A stretch of 64,000 nt of DNA from Brucella gallinifaecis. GTDB taxonomy: Bacteria > Pseudomonadota > Alphaproteobacteria > Rhizobiales > Rhizobiaceae. The number at the start of each line of letters is the position of its first letter. Position 1 is the stretch's first letter. The notes under the pieces are model-generated. The model did not search any database and was not told where the DNA came from. It worked only from the letters and a program-made list of their open reading frames with translations. Below, in pieces: positions 1-9,050 of this stretch. Made by a program: the position numbers and the translations under genes. Location: positions 25,045-89,044 of the forward strand of contig NZ_ML636812.1 of assembly GCF_006476605.1 (NCBI RefSeq), given 5' to 3'.

Positions 1-1127
1 CGTGGAGGTAAAACGGGTAGCGTCGGAAACAGAATGGCGTCAATGCCCTCCATCTGTTGCTGCATTTTTGCAATATAATCATCCCGGACGAGCCACTCCG
101 CAGTTGCATCAGCTTTCGAAAAGCGTTTCGCGTCCGTCAGTCGATAATTCACGCCGCGATCAAGCCCTTCAGGAGTGCTTTGTAATATGTCACCAAAATG
201 CTCAACGGCCTCCTGACCAATCAGCACGGCTGTCCGGCTCAGCACTTCATCGACTTTCATTGGAAAGCGAAACGGCACGAGATCAAACCCCTTGTCTCGC
301 AATTGAGCGCAGCTGTGATCGAAGGCCTTCATGACACGCGAGCTGTAACTGCCATAAGCTTTCAGATCGGCGACACCAATACGAAGTTGTGACCGGGATG
401 CTGGTATTGAGCGTTCTGTCTGAGACGACATGGCCGCAAAAAGTGTCCAGCACTCCCCGACACTTCTCGCCATCGGGCCCACAACATCAAAACGCGCACA
501 TAGCGGAACCAGATGATCAGACGGGATCAGGCCACTGCTTGGTTTGAAACCGGCCAGACCGTTTGCACCTGCCGGAATACGAACCGATCCACCCGTATCC
601 GTCCCCAATGCCAAAGGAACCAGACCAGCCGCAACCGCAACGCCTGAACCCGATGATGATCCACCTGGAACCCTGTGATGCACATCGTCCAACGGATTTC
701 GGGGTGTTCCTGTAGCGGTATTCGTTCCCCAGCCACCAAAAGCAAACTCGACCATATGTGTATGGCCAATAATGATTGCGCCCGCTTCTTTCAGCCGCGC
801 CACAATCGACGCATCGCTATCAGCAATATTTGCAGGCCGCATAAGCGATCCAGACGTCGCACCATGACCGCAAATATCGATATTTTCTTTCACCGCAACC
901 GGAATTCCATGCAAATGTCCACGCCACAGGCCGTTGGCAATCTCCGCATCAAGATAAGACGCCTGCGCACGTGCTTCATGCGCAAAAACAGAGCGGAAAG
1001 CATGATAATAAGCATTCTTCTCGGCGATTTTTTCGAGAAAAATTTCAATCGTCTCAGCGACACTGCGTGTGCCGGTGCGGATCGCTTCCGATAATTCAGA
1101 AACCGTATACATCGTAACGTCATGCAT
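1..1127 (-). CDS. Amidase-signature family amidase (3' end outside the window)
   Basis: One uninterrupted minus-strand frame of about 375 codons runs from an ATG at 1127 to the left edge without a stop, so the C-terminus is missing. It shows the whole amidase-signature core: a lysine in AVKENID, the Ser/Gly-rich GGSSSGSG and the nucleophile-serine motif DTGGSVRIPAG, i.e. the Ser-cisSer-Lys triad of the family. These enzymes hydrolyse carboxamides to acid plus ammonia; the specific amide cannot be told. It begins 6 bp after the LivF-like ATPase stop, so it is probably the last or next-to-last gene of the importer operon and may act on the imported compound. A second in-frame ATG lies at 1112. 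GatA and biuret or allophanate hydrolases share this fold; the context favours a catabolic amidase. Confidence 0.85.
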   Translation of the reverse strand, partial: MHDVTMYTVSELSEAIRTGTRSVAETIEIFLEKIAEKNAYYHAFRSVFAHEARAQASYLDAEIANGLWRGHLHGIPVAVKENIDICGHGATSGSLMRPANIADSDASIVARLKEAGAIIIGHTHMVEFAFGGWGTNTATGTPRNPLDDVHHRVPGGSSSGSGVAVAAGLVPLALGTDTGGSVRIPAGANGLAGFKPSSGLIPSDHLVPLCARFDVVGPMARSVGECWTLFAAMSSQTERSIPASRSQLRIGVADLKAYGSYSSRVMKAFDHSCAQLRDKGFDLVPFRFPMKVDEVLSRTAVLIGQEAVEHFGDILQSTPEGLDRGVNYRLTDAKRFSKADATAEWLVRDDYIAKMQQQMEGIDAILFPTLPVLPP

Positions 1128-1133
1128 TGGAAT

Positions 1134-1874
1134 TCAATCCACCTTATGCGCGATCCAACCCGCGATCAGATCCATCATTTCAGTATTTCCGCTCATCTGT
1201 GCAGTCTCGCAATTGATCTTGTTTCGACCGAGTTCGAGCACATAAAGGTGATCAGAGACGTTGACGCACTGCCGCACATTCTGGTCGACAAGAATAACGG
1301 TCTTGCCACTCTCTTTCATCCGTGTGAGGAACTGGTAGATTTGCTTTGAATATTTGGGCGCAATCATCGCGCTTGGCTCATCAAACAGGATGACTTCAGG
1401 ATCCGTGATCAAAGACCGGGCGATTTCAAGAAAGCGTTGCTGACCACCTGAAAGGGTCCCCGCAAGAGCACGATCCTTCTCGCGCAGCATCGGGAAAATA
1501 TCGTAGACCCGTTCAATAGCATCACGAATGCGTGCTTGTTCGCGCCGGATACTCCAGCCGCCAAGCACCAGATTGTCACGGACACTAAGACCACCGAATA
1601 TGGAGTGGTTCTGAGGCACGAAAGCAATACCGCGCCGTATCAGCTCGGTCTGTTCAATACGGGAAATGACATCGCCTTTGAAAAGCAGCTCGCCACTGCC
1701 AACATTGAGCATCCGATACATCGTTTTCAAAGCAGTCGATTTACCGGCACCGTTGGGGCCAATAATACCGGTTATCTTTCCAGTCTGTGCTTTGATCGTA
1801 AGATCCTTAAGGATCGTAATATCGCCTGAATAGGAGACTGTAACATTGCGCAGTTCAAGTATGACATCGGTCAT
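1134..1874 (-). CDS. livF: LivF-type ABC transporter ATP-binding protein
   Basis: A 246-residue ATPase of the branched-chain amino acid/urea/amide (HAAT) importer family. Walker A GPNGAGKS is at about residues 39-46, the LSGGQ signature at about 141-145 and Walker B VILFDEP at about 161-167. The frame stays open further upstream, but the ATG at 1874 is chosen because it follows the LivG stop (1876-1878) by one base and gives the usual MTDVILELRN start. It energises uptake together with the LivG, LivH and LivM proteins encoded immediately upstream. The substrate is not visible; the adjacent amidase suggests an amide or urea-like compound rather than leucine. Confidence 0.85.
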   Translation of the reverse strand: MTDVILELRNVTVSYSGDITILKDLTIKAQTGKITGIIGPNGAGKSTALKTMYRMLNVGSGELLFKGDVISRIEQTELIRRGIAFVPQNHSIFGGLSVRDNLVLGGWSIRREQARIRDAIERVYDIFPMLREKDRALAGTLSGGQQRFLEIARSLITDPEVILFDEPSAMIAPKYSKQIYQFLTRMKESGKTVILVDQNVRQCVNVSDHLYVLELGRNKINCETAQMSGNTEMMDLIAGWIAHKVD

Positions 1875-1875
1875 C

Positions 1876-2574
1876 TTATTCTCCCAGATAGGCTTCGATG
1901 ACAGCGGTCGAGTTCTGGATATCGCGAGCATTGCCTTCAGCGATAATTTCACCCTGATTGAGCGCGATAATATTGTCGCTCAGCTCATAAATTGAGGTGA
2001 GGTCATGACTGATCAGCAGGACGGTTTTGCCGGCTGCGCGAAATGCTGCAATCAGATCTAAAAACAATCGGATAAGATCAGGATGCACGCCAGCAAATGG
2101 CTCATCGAGCAGGATTAAATCTGCCTTGTGATATTGAATACGCAGCAGCTCAATCAGCTTTTTCTGCCCGCCCGACAATTCATTAGCCAGATTATCGCGT
2201 AATCGATAAAGGTGGACCTGCTCCAGAAGATGATCGACTTCATCATGGCGGGTTGGACCCGTTTCGCCGATAGCGATATTCTCGCTCAGAGTCAGGGAGT
2301 TAAAGAGCCTGGGTATCTGGAACGTGCGCCCCATCCCCATCGCAGCAACCTTATCTGTTGGCTTATTGTGCAGTACATGACCGTTCCAGATGATCTCACC
2401 GGACGAGACTGTGTACAGGCCGCACAGGCAATTTAAGAGCGTCGATTTTCCAGCACCATTGACACCAATAATACCAGTAATGGTTGCTGGGGCAGCCGAG
2501 AAACTGACATTGTTAATTGCCAGCAGACCACCGAATGCCTTGCGAATATTTCTAACCTTTAGGCCGGGGTTCAT
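1876..2574 (-). CDS. livG: LivG-type ABC transporter ATP-binding protein
   Basis: A 232-residue ATPase, second nucleotide-binding subunit of the HAAT importer. Walker A GVNGAGKS is at about 37-44, LSGGQ at 133-137 and Walker B LILLDEP at about 153-159. Its start codon overlaps the LivH stop in an ATGA quadruplet (2571-2574), indicating translational coupling. At 232 residues it is slightly shorter than typical LivG (about 250), with no motif missing. Confidence 0.86.
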   Translation of the reverse strand: MNPGLKVRNIRKAFGGLLAINNVSFSAAPATITGIIGVNGAGKSTLLNCLCGLYTVSSGEIIWNGHVLHNKPTDKVAAMGMGRTFQIPRLFNSLTLSENIAIGETGPTRHDEVDHLLEQVHLYRLRDNLANELSGGQKKLIELLRIQYHKADLILLDEPFAGVHPDLIRLFLDLIAAFRAAGKTVLLISHDLTSIYELSDNIIALNQGEIIAEGNARDIQNSTAVIEAYLGE

Positions 2575-3449
2575 TGATTGCGTCCTCCCAGAATGCCATT
2601 CGGCAGAACATAGACAACAATGATGAGCGCTACGTAGCTGATGATCTGCGCAAGCGTCTGACTGCCATAGAGAATTGTTAACTGCTCAACGAGACCAAAC
2701 AGAATTCCACCAAAGATCGCTCCTATCGGATTAACCAGTCCGCCAATCACAATCACGACGAAAGCAATCAGCGTTATTTCCATTCCGCCGGCAGGGTTGA
2801 ACGCGGGAAAGACCAGAGCAGTCATGATGCCCGTAAGACCAGCAAGGACAATGGACACGACAAATGCCGCTGCAGTTACGCGTTTGTAGGGAAGACCAAT
2901 GACACCCATGGCAGGACGGTTCATGATGGCCGCACGCAGTGCTTTGCCATAGATGGTCCTGAAGAGCACCCACCAGATGCACAGGATAGTGACGACCCCA
3001 AAACCCATAGCAATCAGGCGCGCTTTGGGAATAATAAGCCCTGCAAATTTAACATAAGCAGGCGAGAACCCCAGATCGATGGACCTTGTGTCCGCTTCAA
3101 AAAAGATCAGCAGCAGCGAACCAATGATCAGGGAGACACCGTACATAGCAAGGAACGACGGCAATTCATGATCATCATTCTTCATCAGTCGGGGCACGAT
3201 CAGATAATAAATAACCAGCCCAACGACGCCAAAAAACAGAATTGCAGCAGGCACGGCCAGCAATAATGGCAGCCCAAGCACGGTGACTACGATATACGAA
3301 AGATAGCTGCCCGAAATGACAAATTCACCGTGAGCAAAATTCACAATCCGCATAGTCCCGTAGATGATAGCAAGACTACAGCCAATGATCCCATAAATGG
3401 TGCCAACAATGATGCCATTGATAATGGTCTGGAACAGAAGTTCAGTCAT
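2571..3449 (-). CDS. livH: LivH-type ABC transporter permease
   Basis: A 292-residue multi-pass inner-membrane permease. The N-terminal part with GxxYGIIGCSLAIIYGTMRI followed by NFAHGEF is diagnostic of LivH/UrtB permeases. The longer upstream frame overlaps the end of livM; the ATG at 3449 (MTELLFQTI) lies 10 bp after the LivM stop and is preferred. It forms the translocation pore with LivM. No periplasmic binding protein lies next to it within the window. Confidence 0.86.
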   Translation of the reverse strand: MTELLFQTIINGIIVGTIYGIIGCSLAIIYGTMRIVNFAHGEFVISGSYLSYIVVTVLGLPLLLAVPAAILFFGVVGLVIYYLIVPRLMKNDDHELPSFLAMYGVSLIIGSLLLIFFEADTRSIDLGFSPAYVKFAGLIIPKARLIAMGFGVVTILCIWWVLFRTIYGKALRAAIMNRPAMGVIGLPYKRVTAAAFVVSIVLAGLTGIMTALVFPAFNPAGGMEITLIAFVVIVIGGLVNPIGAIFGGILFGLVEQLTILYGSQTLAQIISYVALIIVVYVLPNGILGGRNQ

Positions 3450-3459
3450 ATCATGTTCC

Positions 3460-4431
3460 TCACAGCATCCACTTGCGCAGCGGCTGCCAGCGCTTCGTAA
3501 TGGTTCCAACGATGCCTTTTGGGAAAAAGACCATGAGGGCGACGATAACGACACCAAGAGCCAGATTATTCAGGCTCGGGAAGCGCTCCCATATCCAGTT
3601 ATCAACGCTGTACATCGCAAGTGCGCCAACCACAGGCCCTATCGCCGTGCCAAACCCACCAAATGCCGCAAAGATGATAGCCTTGGTGCTATAGAGAAGA
3701 TTGAAAGCTGTTTCCGGATCGATAACACTTGAATAGCAGGCTTCAACTCCGCCAATCAGTGAGCCAAGTCCCGCTGATAGCATCCATGCATGAAGGCGCA
3801 ATCGGGCTACATTCAGTCCGGCTACCTGCGCGGCTTCCATATCGTCGCGGATAGCGGCGAGATGACGACCAAAACGCGACAAGCGAATCCAGAAAGAAAT
3901 TCCGACCGCCAGCAGCGCCAGGCAAAGCATTGCATAATAAGCAAATTTCGGATCGAGGCTTGCACCTATCGTCAAACCATGTGCGCCACCGGCCACATCA
4001 GATGGAAGCATGGAGATAACATTACGACATATGATCGCAATCGCGAGGGTTACCATGGAAAAGTAAATGCCACGCAGGATTAAAATTCGCGAAAATGCCA
4101 AACTTGCAACGACACCGACGAGGCCAGCGCACAAAACAGCGAGAAAAATGGGAAAGCCAAGCTTCGTTGCAAATATGGCTGTCGCATAAGAACCAAGACC
4201 AAAGAAAGCGACGTAACCGAAAGCAACATAGCCAGTAAATCCGGCCATGATATTTACGCCTGACGCAAGGGCAATCCACATCATAAGATAAAAATAGAAC
4301 GAATACGAACCGGTCATAAATGGAATTACTGACAGATAGCCAGTCATCACCAGAAAAACCAATCCATAGGCAAGCAAAACCAGTCGTCGGTGACGTTCTG
4401 TCACCGCCCGTATTTTTGATTTGTCGAGCAT
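3460..4431 (-). CDS. livM: LivM-type ABC transporter permease
   Basis: A 323-residue hydrophobic permease, partner of LivH. It has the LivM/UrtC hallmark of a glycine-rich loop (MAGFTGYVAFGYVAFFGLGSY, shown here as two overlapping motifs GFTGYVAFGY and FFGLGSY) after the third membrane segment, and the conserved AAFGGFGTAIGPVVGA near the C-terminus. It is the first gene of the livM-livH-livG-livF-amidase transcription unit. The 182 bp upstream carries no binding-protein gene, which is unusual because such operons normally open with one. Confidence 0.85.
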   Translation of the reverse strand: MLDKSKIRAVTERHRRLVLLAYGLVFLVMTGYLSVIPFMTGSYSFYFYLMMWIALASGVNIMAGFTGYVAFGYVAFFGLGSYATAIFATKLGFPIFLAVLCAGLVGVVASLAFSRILILRGIYFSMVTLAIAIICRNVISMLPSDVAGGAHGLTIGASLDPKFAYYAMLCLALLAVGISFWIRLSRFGRHLAAIRDDMEAAQVAGLNVARLRLHAWMLSAGLGSLIGGVEACYSSVIDPETAFNLLYSTKAIIFAAFGGFGTAIGPVVGALAMYSVDNWIWERFPSLNNLALGVVIVALMVFFPKGIVGTITKRWQPLRKWML

Positions 4432-4613
4432 AACTTACACTCTTCCCCTTTTTATTAAGGATGAGGTTATTTCAAAATATGCAAAAATCAACCGCAAAAA
4501 ACGAAACGCTAGAAGAGCTATTGGGATTTCACATCTGACACTCTTTAAAAGCAGTCAGCGACAAATCTATAAAAACCAGTAATTTCTGTGCTATATGTTC
4601 GGATATGCCTGAC

Positions 4614-5867
4614 TCAGTTGCTAAAACGGTCAGGTGCAAAACCTTCTATGTCAATTTCCGGCTTCAATCCTGAAAACAATGATGCCACAATACGTCCTGT
4701 TCTGACTGATGCCATCAATCCGATGTGTCCATGACCAAAGGCATAGGCAATATCCCGTGAGCGCTGTGAAAAGCCGATACAGGGTCGTCCATCCGGCATC
4801 GATGGACGATGCCCCATCCAAAAGCGCGTCTTTCCCATGTCGAGCAACGGGAAAAGTGCCGCAAGATGCCGCTTCAGAATTTCAGCGCGTTGCCAGTCCG
4901 GTGCGTCATTAAGACCAGCAATTTCGACTTGTCCGGCAGCACGCAAACCAGATTCCATCTGCTGCACAACCATCCCGGCATCGGATGCCATAAAGGTACT
5001 GTCGATGCTCAAAGAAACGGCCTCAACCGAAACGTGATAACCACGCTCACTCTGGAGCGGGAGCCGGTCGCCAAGTCTTTTGGCCAACTCTCCCGACCAA
5101 ATTCCGGCAGCAATGACGGCCTTATCGCAAATGACTTCACCACAATCTGTCACGACAGCTTTAAGACGATCACCTTCAAATCGAAAATCACGCGCATTGG
5201 CTGTTTCAAATATGGCGCCTCTTACCCTAACAAGATTGGCCAGAGCCGCGACATAGATGCCCGGATCCCTGCATCGTCCGGCCTCATCAACAGCGACAGC
5301 AAAACGATAACGTTCCGGCAAAGCCGGTTCCTCATCATAAAGCGCGGGTCCAGAGAGCTCACGCCATTCGATGCCGGCGCGCGCACGAATACTCCATGCA
5401 AGCATCTCTTTTTCAAAATGAGAACGTTCCGTGTAGGCGCAGAGCACGCCGCCTTCGGCGATCAAATGCGCCACTCCTGCCTCATGCGCCAGTGCCTTGT
5501 GCAATTGTGGCGCTTCGGCCAGCAATGGGCGTAAAATTTGTGCCGTTTTCTCAACCTGTTCCCATGTCCAGCCCGCACGCAAATAGCGCAACAGCCATGG
5601 CAATGCTTTTGGCAGATACGGCCAACGGATAGCCAATGGGCCAAGTGGATCAGCAATATAAGATGGAATCTTTTTCCAAACGCCTGGAATGGCAGGTGGC
5701 AAGATGGACTGGGTGGATAACCAACCCGCATTGCCATAGCTTGCCGCCTGCTCTCCACCGGGAATATCTGGTTCGATTACGGTAACTCTGTGACCACAGC
5801 GAAGCAATTCCAAAGCGCAGGCGATACCGACTACTCCAGCTCCTATCACCGCTATATGTCTGCTCAT
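4614..5867 (-). CDS. D-amino acid dehydrogenase-like FAD oxidoreductase (DadA family)
   Basis: A 417-residue DAO-fold flavoprotein. The N-terminal FAD-binding GAGVVG is at residues 9-14, followed by ASYGNAGW, typical of DadA. The C-terminus carries GHGHIGLMAS, the second FAD-contact motif. Family members oxidatively deaminate D-amino acids at the membrane, passing electrons to the respiratory chain. The ATG at 5867 with the purine-rich GGGGCGGG ahead of it is preferred over one 21 bp upstream. It is the last gene of the unit with the polar amino acid importer (gap 68 bp), so its substrate is probably what that importer brings in, for example D-lysine. Hydroxyproline-type D-imino acid oxidation is an alternative. 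Confidence 0.78.
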   Translation of the reverse strand: MSRHIAVIGAGVVGIACALELLRCGHRVTVIEPDIPGGEQAASYGNAGWLSTQSILPPAIPGVWKKIPSYIADPLGPLAIRWPYLPKALPWLLRYLRAGWTWEQVEKTAQILRPLLAEAPQLHKALAHEAGVAHLIAEGGVLCAYTERSHFEKEMLAWSIRARAGIEWRELSGPALYDEEPALPERYRFAVAVDEAGRCRDPGIYVAALANLVRVRGAIFETANARDFRFEGDRLKAVVTDCGEVICDKAVIAAGIWSGELAKRLGDRLPLQSERGYHVSVEAVSLSIDSTFMASDAGMVVQQMESGLRAAGQVEIAGLNDAPDWQRAEILKRHLAALFPLLDMGKTRFWMGHRPSMPDGRPCIGFSQRSRDIAYAFGHGHIGLMASVRTGRIVASLFSGLKPEIDIEGFAPDRFSN

Positions 5868-5935
5868 ATTCCCGCCCCGTTGCAGCAATAATTGAGCAAA
5901 TCGGCTATATTCACCGAATTACCCAGAAAAACGCG

Positions 5936-6712
5936 TCAGGCTGTCGGAAGCCGGAAGGCTGTATGACCACGCAGAAATGCCTGAGTCCTCTCGTTTTGCG
6001 GATGGACCAGAACGTCGTCCGGTGTGCCTTCCTCGATAATTTTGCCATCGTGCAGGAAAGCGATACGATTGGCGACATTATAGGCAAACCCCAGTTCATG
6101 CGTGACAATCAACATGGTCATGCCTTCTGTAGCAAGACTCTTCATTGTCATGAGAACCTCACCAACAAGTTCTGGATCAAGCGCGGATGTCGCTTCATCG
6201 AACAGCATGACGTCGGGCTCCATTGCCAGCGAACGAGCAATGGCCACACGCTGCTGTTGACCACCGGAAAGGCGTGATGGATATTCCTTGATTTTTTCTG
6301 CCAGGCCCACTTTTTCAAGATAATGATGGGCACGTTCACGTGCCTCCGCCTTGCTGCGCCCCAATACCTTTCGCTGTGCGATCATGACATTCTCTTCCAC
6401 AGAAAGATGCGGAAAAAGGTTAAACTGCTGGAACACCATGCCAACGCGTTGACGAAGATGGCGCAATTCTTCCTGCGAATATTGCATGCCACCTTTGGAA
6501 TCGGGTGTACCGACGCGCTTATGGTTCAAGTATATTTCACCCGAAGTCAGCATTTCCAGAAAATTCATGCAACGCAGAACCGTGCTTTTGCCCGAGCCGC
6601 TCGCACCAAGCAGAACTACGGTTTCGCCTTCGTTGATATCAAGGTCGATGCCTTTCAACACATCGCGCGTGCCGAACCGTTTGTGAATATTCCTGGCAGC
6701 AATCATGCTCAT
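5936..6712 (-). CDS. Polar amino acid ABC transporter ATP-binding protein (GlnQ/HisP type)
   Basis: A 258-residue ATPase of the polar amino acid family. Walker A GASGSGKS lies at about 36-43, then [19 protein letters not shown] and Walker [15 protein letters not shown]. The [11 protein letters not shown] string and the [11 protein letters not shown]-loop are typical of GlnQ/HisP/ArtP. It lies 9 bp after the preceding permease and serves the two permeases and binding protein encoded upstream at 6.7-9.0 kb. Confidence 0.9.
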   Translation of the reverse strand: MSMIAARNIHKRFGTRDVLKGIDLDINEGETVVLLGASGSGKSTVLRCMNFLEMLTSGEIYLNHKRVGTPDSKGGMQYSQEELRHLRQRVGMVFQQFNLFPHLSVEENVMIAQRKVLGRSKAEARERAHHYLEKVGLAEKIKEYPSRLSGGQQQRVAIARSLAMEPDVMLFDEATSALDPELVGEVLMTMKSLATEGMTMLIVTHELGFAYNVANRIAFLHDGKIIEEGTPDDVLVHPQNERTQAFLRGHTAFRLPTA

Positions 6713-6721
6713 GGGATGACC

Positions 6722-7387
6722 TCAACTCGACTTGCGAAATTTATATTCAAGCGCATAGGACAAGCCACTCAGCACAAGAATAATGGCCGTCAGCAGCACG
6801 GCGATAGCGGTATAGGCTTCCACCGGGCGATATTCCGTATCGCTGATAAGTTTTGCCTGATAGAGCGCATCTGGATAGGCGATGGTGGCGGCGACCGAAC
6901 TGATCTTGACGACTTCGATAGCTTCATTGGTCAAAGCAGGTAATGTGCGCCGGATCGCCTGTGGTAAGATAATGCTGCCGAAAACAGTACGTTCAGACAT
7001 GCCAAGCGCCGTCGAGGCTTCCCACTGTCCCCGATCTATCGATTGAACACCCCCACGAAGAATTTCACAGAAATAAGCCCCAGAATAGAGCGAAAAGGCA
7101 ACTGCTGCAGTAAGGAAGCGGCCGTTCTGTATGCCTGTAAGGACTGGAATTGTGTAATAGAACCAGAATAAGAGGATCAGCGCTGGCAGATTGCGCAATA
7201 ATTCTATATAAATGGCCGCAAATCCCCGCAGGATGAAAAATCGCGAAATGCGGGCCATCGCCAGCACGACACCCAATGCAAGCCCGCATATGAGAACGGT
7301 CAGCGAAAGATAAACGGTATTCAGCAGACCTTCTAAGAGCACATGCTTATAATTGAGCAGAAACGAGAAATCCCAGCGATAATTCAT
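6722..7387 (-). CDS. Polar amino acid ABC transporter permease (HisM/GlnP family)
   Basis: A 221-residue permease with the EAA-loop region (GMSERTVFGSIILPQAIRR) that contacts the ATPase, and the typical N-terminal segment LPALILLFWFYY. Its start overlaps the stop of the preceding permease by four bases (ATGA, 7384-7387). With its paralog it forms a heterodimeric pore. Confidence 0.88.
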   Translation of the reverse strand: MNYRWDFSFLLNYKHVLLEGLLNTVYLSLTVLICGLALGVVLAMARISRFFILRGFAAIYIELLRNLPALILLFWFYYTIPVLTGIQNGRFLTAAVAFSLYSGAYFCEILRGGVQSIDRGQWEASTALGMSERTVFGSIILPQAIRRTLPALTNEAIEVVKISSVAATIAYPDALYQAKLISDTEYRPVEAYTAIAVLLTAIILVLSGLSYALEYKFRKSS

Positions 7388-8055
7388 CGTATATGTGCTT
7401 TCTGAAGTCGCCGCTCGTATCCGCGCGAAATCATGCTGAGAATGAAAATCACCACGAAGAAGATGACACCAAGAACTGTGAAAGTTTCAATGGGACGGAA
7501 GGTTCGTGAGGAAATCTGCGAGGCTTTGTAAACAATCTCACCATAGGTGATGATTGAAGCCAGCGTTGTGGTCTTGATAAGGTCGATGACACGGGTCAGA
7601 AAAATCGGCAACATGTTACGCATGGCCTGCGGCAGTATGATCGATGTGAAAAGCGAACGCCTTTTCATGCCGAGAGCCAGAGCAGCTTCCCATTGGCCCC
7701 TGGCAACAGAGCCAATGCCGGAACGAAAGACTTCACAGAAGAAAGCTGCTGATTGCAAACCGACTGCCAGTGAGGCTGCTGTGATCGGCGAAAAATTGAG
7801 GCCAGCGATCATCGGAAGGGCAAAGAAGAACCAGTAGATCAGAACAATCGCTGGTGCTGCGCGAAAAATCTCGACATAGACCGCAGCCGCCTGCGAAAAA
7901 AACGGGATACGAGCAAGCCGCAGCAATGCCAGCGCCAATCCGAGTGGCAGCGCGATGATCATTGACAACACTACCAGCACAAGCGTTCCATAAGCTCCTT
8001 CGATGAGGAGATCATAATTTCTAAAAACAGGACCGAAATCCCATTGATAACTCAT
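7384..8055 (-). CDS. Polar amino acid ABC transporter permease (HisQ/GlnP family)
   Basis: A 223-residue permease, paralog of the next gene: both begin M-x-Y-x-W-D-F. The EAA loop reads LGMKRRSLFTSIILPQAMRN. The start at 8055 is chosen over an in-frame ATG at 8115 because AGGA sits a few bases upstream and the N-terminus then matches the paralog. It lies 67 bp after the binding-protein gene. Confidence 0.87.
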   Translation of the reverse strand: MSYQWDFGPVFRNYDLLIEGAYGTLVLVVLSMIIALPLGLALALLRLARIPFFSQAAAVYVEIFRAAPAIVLIYWFFFALPMIAGLNFSPITAASLAVGLQSAAFFCEVFRSGIGSVARGQWEAALALGMKRRSLFTSIILPQAMRNMLPIFLTRVIDLIKTTTLASIITYGEIVYKASQISSRTFRPIETFTVLGVIFFVVIFILSMISRGYERRLQKAHIR

Positions 8056-8122
8056 CGAGATATCCTCGGCTTTAAGCGTCTTTTTCAACGTGTGCGCGGG
8101 TGAAAACCCGCGCAACTTTCTA

Positions 8123-9016
8123 TTATTTCCAAAGTTCGCGTTGCACTGGAACTGCCGTTGCCGGGTCGATATTACGGAAGCGCAGGAAATCCTCGTAGAT
8201 GCTCTGCGTCTTGCCAGTATTGTAATAATAGGAAACCGCTACATTCAGAAAGTCGCGCCAGCGGGCATCCGGTTCCTTGCGTACGGCAACGCCACCCGGA
8301 ATGGATACAGCGGGCTTTAGTACAATGGTTTTGCCAAATCCGATGCGCGCGCGCGCGATATCTGCTGCCACTGCCGAAATGATACCACCATTGGTGCGAC
8401 CCGACTGGAAAGCAGCAAAAATTTCTGCACTGTTCTGGAAGCGTGCAATATTGGCCTTCGGTGCAATCGTGCTTAGATACTCATCCGAATTGGTGCCGAG
8501 CGCAACACCGACAGAATATTTCGGATCATTGAGATCGGACCAGTTGGTGACATCGATATCATCCTTGGCGATCAGGGCCATCGGATACCAGAGCATCGGC
8601 GTCTGCACGAAATCAACCGAAACCGCACGGGCAGGTGTCGCGTCGAGCATAAAGAATGCATCGAACTGGTCAGCTTGCAAGCCGGCAACGGCATTGCCCC
8701 AGGTCGTTTCAACGATTTCAAGACGTACATCCAGCGCATCAGCGATTTCTTTTGCAACGGCAGGGCCAATGCCACGCCATGTAGTGTCGCCAATAACAAC
8801 AGCACCCGGCGCATCAGAATTGCTGGTATCCTTGAAATACCAAGGTTCAAGAAGAGCTGCACCAATACGCAAAACCTTGTTCTTGGTAACTTTGTCCCAT
8901 GTACTGTCACCGGAAGCACTCTGTGCGACGGCTGGAGTGACAAGGCTTGCCGCGGTGCCTGCCGCAATGGCTGCAAATGGAGCGGCAGCTAAAAGTTTAC
9001 GTCTGTTCATTGTCAT
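8123..9016 (-). CDS. Amino acid ABC transporter substrate-binding protein (family 3), probable Tat signal
   Basis: A 297-residue periplasmic binding protein. The N-terminus MTMNRRKLLAAAPFAA carries a twin arginine followed by a hydrophobic stretch and an AVAQS cleavage-like site near residue 32, suggesting export of a folded protein by Tat. The mature part has SBP_bac_3 features such as VLRIGAALLEPWYF and WRGIGPAVAKEIADALDV. It is followed by two permeases and an ATPase to make a complete importer. Context with DadA-like and pipecolate-oxidase-like enzymes suggests a cyclic or basic D-amino acid ligand; this is inference. Confidence 0.86.
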   Translation of the reverse strand: MTMNRRKLLAAAPFAAIAAGTAASLVTPAVAQSASGDSTWDKVTKNKVLRIGAALLEPWYFKDTSNSDAPGAVVIGDTTWRGIGPAVAKEIADALDVRLEIVETTWGNAVAGLQADQFDAFFMLDATPARAVSVDFVQTPMLWYPMALIAKDDIDVTNWSDLNDPKYSVGVALGTNSDEYLSTIAPKANIARFQNSAEIFAAFQSGRTNGGIISAVAADIARARIGFGKTIVLKPAVSIPGGVAVRKEPDARWRDFLNVAVSYYYNTGKTQSIYEDFLRFRNIDPATAVPVQRELWK

Positions 9017-9050
9017 TTCTTTCTTGGGAAAATAAAGGTTTGGGGGATGG

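Noticed and set aside
4809..5534. Long plus-strand frame opposite the DadA-like gene
   Set aside because: It lies wholly within a well-supported minus-strand enzyme gene, has no ribosome site and shows no recognisable motif.
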